Shown: positions 58,818 to 64,000 of the stretch, in pieces
How the letters are laid out: every line of letters begins with the position of its first letter
Numbering within the stretch: the first letter of the stretch is position 1
Source of the DNA: Lentzea californiensis
GTDB taxonomy: Bacteria; Actinomycetota; Actinomycetes; Mycobacteriales; Pseudonocardiaceae
Reading direction: 5' to 3'
NCBI RefSeq assembly: GCF_024648825.1
Contig: NZ_JANBBE010000009.1
Location: 62,001 to 126,000 of the forward strand
Length of the DNA stretch: 64,000 bases
The notes under the pieces: model-generated
What the model saw: only the letters and a program-made list of their open reading frames with translations
What the model was told of the DNA's origin: nothing
Database searches by the model: none
Made by a program: the position numbers and the translations under genes

Positions 58818-60977
58818 ATGACCCGGCTGTGGTTCGAGGCCCCCGCCGCGGCGTGGGAGGAAGCGTTGCCGCTGGGCACCGGCAGGCTCGGCGCGATGTG
58901 CTTCGGCGGCGTCGGCACCGAACTGGTGCAGCTCAACGACGACCGGCTGTGGACGGGGTCGCCGCTGCCGGCGCCGTCCGGTGATCCGGGTCTGGTGGAG
59001 CAGGCCCGTGCGCACGTGCTGGCGGGTTCACCTCGTGCGGCGGAAGAGGTGTTGCGCCGCGTTCAGGGGCCGGACACCGCGAAGTACCAGCCGCTGGCCG
59101 ACGTGTCGCTCGTCGGTGACCCCGGCCGGGCCGAGGCCTACCGGCGTGAGCTCGACCTGCGCACCGGCGTGTACTCGGTCTCCTACCGGACCAGGGACGC
59201 GGTGGTGCGGCGGGAGGCCGTGTGCCACGCGGGCCTGCACGTCCTGGCGCTGCGGGTGACCGGTACCGGCGTGAGCCCGGTGCTGCGCGGGTCGCTGCCC
59301 GGCGAGCACTTCACCTCGTCCGGCGGGATCGTGGGGGTGCGGGGAGTGGTGCCGTCCGGGATGGCGTGGGCGGCGGTCGTGGCGGTGGACGGCGACACGG
59401 TCTACATCACCACGGAGACCGGCTACCGCGGGCCTGGCACCGCGCCGGTGGACGATCCCGCCGAGTGCTCCCGCGTGGCGGTCGAGCGGGCCGAACAGGC
59501 CCGCGAACTGGGCTGGGCGACGTTCCGCGACCAGGCCGTGCAGGCCCACCGGACGTTGTTCGACCGGGTGAGCCTCCAGCTGGGCCCGGTGCCGGACCTG
59601 CCGACCGGCGAACGGATCGCGCGGCCCGACCGGGCGCTGCCGGCGTTGCTGTTCCAGTACGGCCGCTACCTGCTGATCACCAGCTCCCGGCCGGGCACGC
59701 TGCCCGCGAACCTGCAGGGCGTCTGGAACCCGCACACCGATCCGCCGTGGCGCGGCAACTACACGCTCAACATCAACCTGCAGATGAACTACTGGCCGGC
59801 CGAGGTCACCGCGCTGCCCGAGTGCCACGAGCCGCTGCTGGAGTTCGTCGCACAGCTGTCCGGACCCGGTGCGGCGACGGCGAAGGCGCTCTACGGCGCG
59901 CCGGGCTGGGTGGCGCACCACAACAGCGACCCGTGGTGCCTCACCACCCCGGTCGGCGACGGCGGCGGCGACCCGGCGTGGGCGAACTGGCCGATGGCCG
60001 CGGCGTGGCTGTGCCGGCACCTGCGGGACCACTACGCGTTCACCGGTGACGTCGACTGGCTGCGCGAGCACGCCTGGCCGGTGCTGCGAGGCGCGGCCGA
60101 GTTCTGCCTGCACTGGCTGGTCTCGCGCGACGGAGTGCTCACGACGGCGCCGTCGACGTCCCCCGAGAACCACTACCTGGCCGGGGGAGAGCCGGTCGCG
60201 GCCGGCATCGGGTCGACGATGGACCTGGCGTTGACGGCGGACCTCTTCGCCGGTCTGGTCGAGGTCGCCGAGGTGCTGGGACTGCGCGACGACGTGGTGG
60301 ACGAGGTGCGCAGGACCCAGCTGCCGCCACCGCCGGTCGGATCGCACGGCGGGCTGCTGGAGTGGGCCGACGAGGTGCCCGACGCGGAACCGGACCATCG
60401 GCACGTGTCACACCTGTACGGCCTCTACCCCGGTGACCAGATCGATCCCGTGCGCACTCCGGCACTGGCCGAGGCCGCCCGGCGTGCGCTGGTCGCCAGG
60501 GGAGACGCGGGCACGGGCTGGTCGCTGGCGTGGAAGGCCGCGCTGTGGGCCCGGCTCGGTGACGGCGACCGGGCGCACGCGCTGCTGTCGATGTTGCTGA
60601 CCGAGGCGACGGACGGCAGCCCGCACGGGGGAGGGGTGTACCGGAACCTGCTGTGCGCGCACCCCCCGTTCCAGATCGACGGCAACTTCGGCGCCACCGC
60701 CGCGATCGCGGAGATGCTGCTGCAGAGCCACACCGGCGAACTGCGCCTGCTGCCCGCACTGCCCTCGGCGTGGCCGACAGGGGTGGTGCGCGGACTGCGG
60801 GCGCGCGGCGGCGTGGTGGTGGACCTGTGGTGGGACGGCGGGGAGCTGAAGGCTGTCGCGTTGCGAGGTATCCGCGGTGAGAAGACAGTGGTGGTGACGT
60901 GCCAGGGGCATGCGGCGGAAGTGACGGTCCGGCAGGACGTTCAGCTGATGCTCGGCGAGAAGCTCGCCCCGCGGTGA
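58818..60977 (+). CDS. Cytoplasmic GH95 alpha-L-fucosidase/alpha-L-galactosidase
   Basis: 719 residues from the ATG at 58818; upstream sequence has no protein-like character. N-terminal GH65-like sandwich (WFEAPAAAWEEALPLGTGRLGAMCFGGVGTELVQLNDDRLWTGSP in parts), then the barrel with the catalytic set of GH95: asparagines in YTLNINLQMNYWPAE, Glu in STSPENHYL and Asp in FQIDGNFGATAAIAEML. The family inverts alpha-1,2-linked L-fucose or L-galactose. No signal peptide, so it acts on imported oligosaccharides. The gene lies alone between a regulatory cluster and a terminator. Confidence 0.93.
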   Translation: MTRLWFEAPAAAWEEALPLGTGRLGAMCFGGVGTELVQLNDDRLWTGSPLPAPSGDPGLVEQARAHVLAGSPRAAEEVLRRVQGPDTAKYQPLADVSLVGDPGRAEAYRRELDLRTGVYSVSYRTRDAVVRREAVCHAGLHVLALRVTGTGVSPVLRGSLPGEHFTSSGGIVGVRGVVPSGMAWAAVVAVDGDTVYITTETGYRGPGTAPVDDPAECSRVAVERAEQARELGWATFRDQAVQAHRTLFDRVSLQLGPVPDLPTGERIARPDRALPALLFQYGRYLLITSSRPGTLPANLQGVWNPHTDPPWRGNYTLNINLQMNYWPAEVTALPECHEPLLEFVAQLSGPGAATAKALYGAPGWVAHHNSDPWCLTTPVGDGGGDPAWANWPMAAAWLCRHLRDHYAFTGDVDWLREHAWPVLRGAAEFCLHWLVSRDGVLTTAPSTSPENHYLAGGEPVAAGIGSTMDLALTADLFAGLVEVAEVLGLRDDVVDEVRRTQLPPPPVGSHGGLLEWADEVPDAEPDHRHVSHLYGLYPGDQIDPVRTPALAEAARRALVARGDAGTGWSLAWKAALWARLGDGDRAHALLSMLLTEATDGSPHGGGVYRNLLCAHPPFQIDGNFGATAAIAEMLLQSHTGELRLLPALPSAWPTGVVRGLRARGGVVVDLWWDGGELKAVALRGIRGEKTVVVTCQGHAAEVTVRQDVQLMLGEKLAPR

Positions 60978-60980
60978 CGA

Positions 60981-61010
60981 ACGTCCGCGCCCCGCACGGG
61001 GCGCGGACGT
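60981..61010. terminator. Bidirectional hairpin between GH95 and phosphoesterase genes
   Basis: 14-bp perfect stem ACGTCCGCGCCCCG (60981-60994) with 60997-61010 and a two-base loop CA. It lies in the 69-bp gap between converging genes. Confidence 0.88.
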
Positions 61011-61046
61011 CGCCGGCTTCTCCGGTCAGCTGGTGCGCTTGGTCTT

Positions 61047-62339
61047 TCAGGCGGGAACGAAGATCGCGCCGAGCCGGTCGACCTCGGTGCCCGACCGGCC
61101 GGTGAACCCGGCGATGCGCCAGCCCGCAGGTGCGGTGGCGGTGAGCGTCTCCCCGGTCGGCTGCCCCGCCGAGAGCGTGCGCCCCCGGTTGGTGGTGAAG
61201 GCCGCCGAGAACACCCGCGTGCGGCCGTTGTACTTGCTCTGGCTCAGCGTCGCGGACACGAAGTGCTCACCCGGCTCGAGCGTGAGTGACGTGGCCGTGC
61301 CGCCAGAGCCGCCGTGGGTGAGCGTCGTGCTGTTCGTGAGCGTGGCCGAGATCTGGTCCAGTCTGCTGCCACCGCGCAATGTGAGCGTGCGCACGGCACC
61401 CAGGCCGACCGCCGCGACGTCGGTGAACGGGCTTCCGTGCGGACCGCCGGCCTCGGCGCTGAGCTGGATGTTCTCGTCCGCCGTCCAGTCGAACCGGGTG
61501 GCGATCGGGTAGTGGTCGGACAGCGGCCTGCCCTGGGAGTCGAGGAACGCCGCGTTGTCGTTGCGGTAGTCCCGTGCGGTCAGCGTGATCTGCCGGTTGC
61601 CCCGGTAGAGGACCTTGTCGACGACCTCGCAGGAGTCGGTGACCGCGGCCGGGTCGCACACGAGTGCCGGGGCGCCCGCTGCGGGCGCCTGGCCGCCGCG
61701 CTCGAGTTGGACCCACGCGTCGGTCAGGCCGTTGGTGGTGACGAGCTCGCGGATGTTGTCGGCCTCGCGGGTGTAGCGGGTGTTGGTGTCCCCCATGACG
61801 ATGACGGCGTTGCCCGCCGAGTTCGCGGCGATGTGGCGGGACAGCTGGGTGATGTTCGACCTGCGCGCCGCGAGGTCGGCGGTCTCGGTGCCCGCGTTCG
61901 GGTGCAGGTTGTACAGGTCGACGCTCACCCCGGCCGCCAGCGTGATCCGCTTGTAGGTGAACCCCTTGGGCGTGAGGCAGTCGGTGCCGTTGCAGGACGA
62001 CCACTTCGTGCGTTCGAGGTCGCCGTAGGGCCGGTGCGACAGCGTGTTCAGGCCGCTGCCGAACGGAACCCCACCGCTCGTGGGCGTGCGGTGGGCGTGG
62101 TTGTCACCCGCGTACAGGGCCGCGTGGTAGTTGAAGTCCTCCTGGACGTTGACGACGTCGTAGGGCGCGAGACGCGGGCTGAGCAACGGCGTGTTCACGG
62201 CGGGGTCGCCGGACGACAGCGGCTCCGGCAGGCCCGCCACGTTGTAGGTCAGCACCTCGAAGCTGCCACCGGTGGTGGCGTGTGCCGGCGTGACGAGCGC
62301 TGCCAGCACCGCGGGGATCAGGAGCAGGGGTCTGATCAT
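61047..62339 (-). CDS. Secreted endonuclease/exonuclease/phosphatase-family protein with jacalin-like lectin domain
   Basis: 430 residues. Signal peptide (LLLIPAVLAALVTPAHA), then the EEP fold: FEVLTYNVAGLPEPL, catalytic Glu in VVNVQEDFNYH, VDLYNLHPNAGT, Asp/Asn in VIVMGDTNTRYT and the final SDHYPIATRF. Residues about 300-430 are a jacalin-type lectin domain (GGPHGSPFTDVAAVG, SRLDQISATLTN, GFTGRSGTEVDRLGAIF). Similar two-domain proteins include sphingomyelinase- and DNase-like phosphodiesterases. The start overlaps the GH27 stop (TGATG), so it is translated with that glycosidase. The phosphate-containing substrate is unknown. Confidence 0.88.
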   Translation of the reverse strand: MIRPLLLIPAVLAALVTPAHATTGGSFEVLTYNVAGLPEPLSSGDPAVNTPLLSPRLAPYDVVNVQEDFNYHAALYAGDNHAHRTPTSGGVPFGSGLNTLSHRPYGDLERTKWSSCNGTDCLTPKGFTYKRITLAAGVSVDLYNLHPNAGTETADLAARRSNITQLSRHIAANSAGNAVIVMGDTNTRYTREADNIRELVTTNGLTDAWVQLERGGQAPAAGAPALVCDPAAVTDSCEVVDKVLYRGNRQITLTARDYRNDNAAFLDSQGRPLSDHYPIATRFDWTADENIQLSAEAGGPHGSPFTDVAAVGLGAVRTLTLRGGSRLDQISATLTNSTTLTHGGSGGTATSLTLEPGEHFVSATLSQSKYNGRTRVFSAAFTTNRGRTLSAGQPTGETLTATAPAGWRIAGFTGRSGTEVDRLGAIFVPA

Positions 62340-64000
62340 CAGTTGCGCGTCCACTTCTGGTTGGCGGCGCCGTTGCACGTCCACAGCACGAGCTTCGTGC
62401 CGTTGGTCGTCGCCGCGTTGTAGGCGTCGAGGCAGAGACCGGACTGCACGCCGGTGATGGTGCCGTCGGCGTTGACGTTCCACTGCTGGTTGGTGCCACC
62501 GGTGCAGTCGTAGATGGCCACCTTCGTGCCGTTGGTGGTGCCGTGGTCCCACGCGTCGAGGCACTTGTTGCCGTACACCACGAGTTCCTTGCGAGCGGTG
62601 TGCGTGAACGTCTGCTGCTCGCCGCCGTTGCAGTCCCACAGTTGGGCCTGCGTGCCGTTGGTGGCGGTGTTGCCGTTGATGTCGGCGCACCGGCCGGACG
62701 GCGAGCCGATGACCTCGGTGCCCGCCGTGCCGGGCAGTTCGCGCACCTCGACGGCCGTCACCCCGGTTCCGGACACCTTCAGGGAGTTGGTCCCCCTCGC
62801 CAGCGACACGATCGCGGACACAGTGCCCTTGGCGGTCGGCGGAAGTGCGAGGGTGGTGGGGATTTGGCTCCCGTTGACCTGCAGGGTGCTCTGGCGGGAG
62901 ACGCGGTCGCCGTTGGTGTACTCGAACGTGGCTACCGCCAGCCCGCCGGTCCTGGCGGTGATGCCGGTGGCGCGGGAGTTCACGACGGGGTAGGTGGCGG
63001 CGCTCGCCTCCGCACCGGCGACGGACAACATCACCGCGTCGCCCGCGGGGACCGTGACGCTGTGGCTGCCGTTGGTGACCGGTGTGGCGACGCCGCTCCA
63101 CAGGTCGCGCACGGCCGCCGTCCGGCCCGTGAGGCCGAGATCGGCCAGCCTGACCGTCATGGTGGCCGCCGAGGCCGTCCGGTTGAGCAGGGCCACCGCC
63201 CTGCGGCCGTCGCCGGACAGCACCTTCGCGTAGACCTGCCGGTCGCGGACGTCCTCCGCGACCTCGACGGCGGGCAGGCCGCGCGGGTCCTGGCCCACGG
63301 CGAGCACGTCGCGGTTGGTCAGCACCGAGATCGTGCTGTCGTTCACCTTGGTGAGGTCGTTGCCGAGCAGCATCGGCGAACCGCCGACCGCCCACAGGCT
63401 CATGTGCACCCGGCTCGCCGCGGCGGACAGGCCGGGCATGCCGATCATCATCATGTCCGGGTCGTTGTAGTAGCCGGTGTGCTGGGCGGTCGGGCGCTGG
63501 TTCTTGTCGAAGTTCTCGTAGACCATGTCGATCGACGGTGTCTCGTGCGCGAAGACGATGTCCGTTCCGGTGCGCCACAACGGGGCCATGCCCGGCGCCC
63601 AGTTCCACGGGTCGTTCTTGCCCCACTCGCAGATCGACAGCACCAGCTCACGTCCGGTGGCGGCGCTCGCCTTGGCGGTCGCGTCGCTGAGCGCCTGGTA
63701 GGTGCTGGGCGCGTCGAGCTTCTCGACGTCGGCGCCGCACCAGTCGACCTTGACGTAGTCGAAGCCCCACTGGGAGAACCGCAGCATGTCCTGCTCGTAG
63801 TGCCCCTCGCTGCCGGTGCCGGCGTGCGGGGGGCCGGGCGTGGGGAAGTAGTAGCCGCAGCCGTTCTTGCCCGCGTCGGTGTAGATCCCCGCCTTGAGCC
63901 CCTTGGCGTGGATGTAGTCGGCGATCGCCTTCATGCCACCGGGCCACTGGCTCTCGTCGACGGTGATGTCACCCGCGCTGTCGCGGGTCCCCTTCCACCA
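62339..64000 (-). CDS. GH27 glycosidase with ricin-type CBM13 tail (5' end outside window)
   Basis: The visible 553 residues lack the N-terminus. GH27 barrel: GGMKAIADYIHAKGLKAGIYTDAG, nucleophile Asp in YVKVDWCGAD, acid/base Asp in HTGYYNDPDMMMIG, SLWAVGGSPMLLGNDL. A C-terminal beta domain, a second sandwich (about 350-430 of the visible part) and a ricin-type lectin with repeated QLWDCNGGEQQTF, AIYDCTGGTNQQW, VLWTCNGAANQKW follow. This layout matches alpha-galactosidases and the beta-L-arabinopyranosidase of Streptomyces. The residue that separates the two activities lies just outside the window. Either activity would trim arabinogalactan side chains. Confidence 0.92.
   Translation of the reverse strand, partial: WWKGTRDSAGDITVDESQWPGGMKAIADYIHAKGLKAGIYTDAGKNGCGYYFPTPGPPHAGTGSEGHYEQDMLRFSQWGFDYVKVDWCGADVEKLDAPSTYQALSDATAKASAATGRELVLSICEWGKNDPWNWAPGMAPLWRTGTDIVFAHETPSIDMVYENFDKNQRPTAQHTGYYNDPDMMMIGMPGLSAAASRVHMSLWAVGGSPMLLGNDLTKVNDSTISVLTNRDVLAVGQDPRGLPAVEVAEDVRDRQVYAKVLSGDGRRAVALLNRTASAATMTVRLADLGLTGRTAAVRDLWSGVATPVTNGSHSVTVPAGDAVMLSVAGAEASAATYPVVNSRATGITARTGGLAVATFEYTNGDRVSRQSTLQVNGSQIPTTLALPPTAKGTVSAIVSLARGTNSLKVSGTGVTAVEVRELPGTAGTEVIGSPSGRCADINGNTATNGTQAQLWDCNGGEQQTFTHTARKELVVYGNKCLDAWDHGTTNGTKVAIYDCTGGTNQQWNVNADGTITGVQSGLCLDAYNAATTNGTKLVLWTCNGAANQKWTRN

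Overview
The DNA is very GC-rich. It has tightly packed operons with ATGA/GTGA/TTGA overlaps, frequent GTG starts, twin-arginine and long secretion signals, SARP/AfsR-type and ROK regulators, and IdeR/DmdR-type iron boxes. This points to a filamentous actinomycete, most likely Pseudonocardiaceae (Lentzea, Saccharothrix or Actinosynnema-like). That placement is inferred from style, not from a marker gene. I saw no rRNA, tRNA, CRISPR array, phage or transposase gene.

Region 1 (1-11.2 kb, all minus strand) is the transport and NRPS half of a hydroxamate siderophore cluster: two FecCD-type permeases, an ATPase, a lipoprotein receptor, an ABC exporter and the first 1.7 kb-plus codons of an NRPS (A-PCP-E-C-A...). 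The first adenylation domain reads as D-I-N-Y-W-G-G-I-G, the code I recall for N5-acyl-N5-hydroxyornithine in coelichelin and erythrochelin. Iron boxes lie upstream of the NRPS and of the receptor gene.

Region 2 (11.2-25 kb) is mixed. It holds an SRPBCC protein, the wreck of an AfsR/SARP regulator, an esterase, a DUF3099 protein, a TrkA-N-like protein, a TIGR01777 epimerase, an LPMO behind a perfect CebR box, a GH127 enzyme, a MarR/protoglobin-remnant/redoxin/AhpD-like redox locus, a DesK-NarL two-component pair and an RDD protein.

Region 3 (25-34.7 kb) is a mannoside uptake operon. It contains an oligopeptide-type ABC importer with a fused permease-ATPase, a cytoplasmic GH2 beta-mannosidase and a LacI-family effector domain without its HTH. 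A ROK repressor gene is divergent. Small membrane and secreted genes follow, including an SNase-like/CBM2 lipoprotein.

Region 4 (37.5-64 kb) is a plant-polysaccharide island. It contains a CUT1 sugar importer with sugar-modifying enzymes (Gfo/Idh/MocA oxidoreductase, PmoA-like, cupin), a GH16-like enzyme, a secreted GH2 galactosidase with a LamG insertion, a BNR_4 protein, a GH30 enzyme, a CE2-type esterase, a PL11 rhamnogalacturonan lyase, a GH95 fucosidase/galactosidase, a phosphoesterase-jacalin protein and a GH27 enzyme that runs off the right edge. The enzyme set suits rhamnogalacturonan I and its (arabino)galactan side chains. Four or five promoters in this island carry clustered TTCGAC (or TTCAC/TTCAG) repeats, often 10 bp apart, and two also share an identical GGAAAGCGTTTTCC box. 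This looks like one undescribed regulon. A two-gene cassette (beta-propeller protein plus TetR) lies inside the island between 67-bp direct repeats that duplicate the 3' end and terminator of the GH16-like gene.
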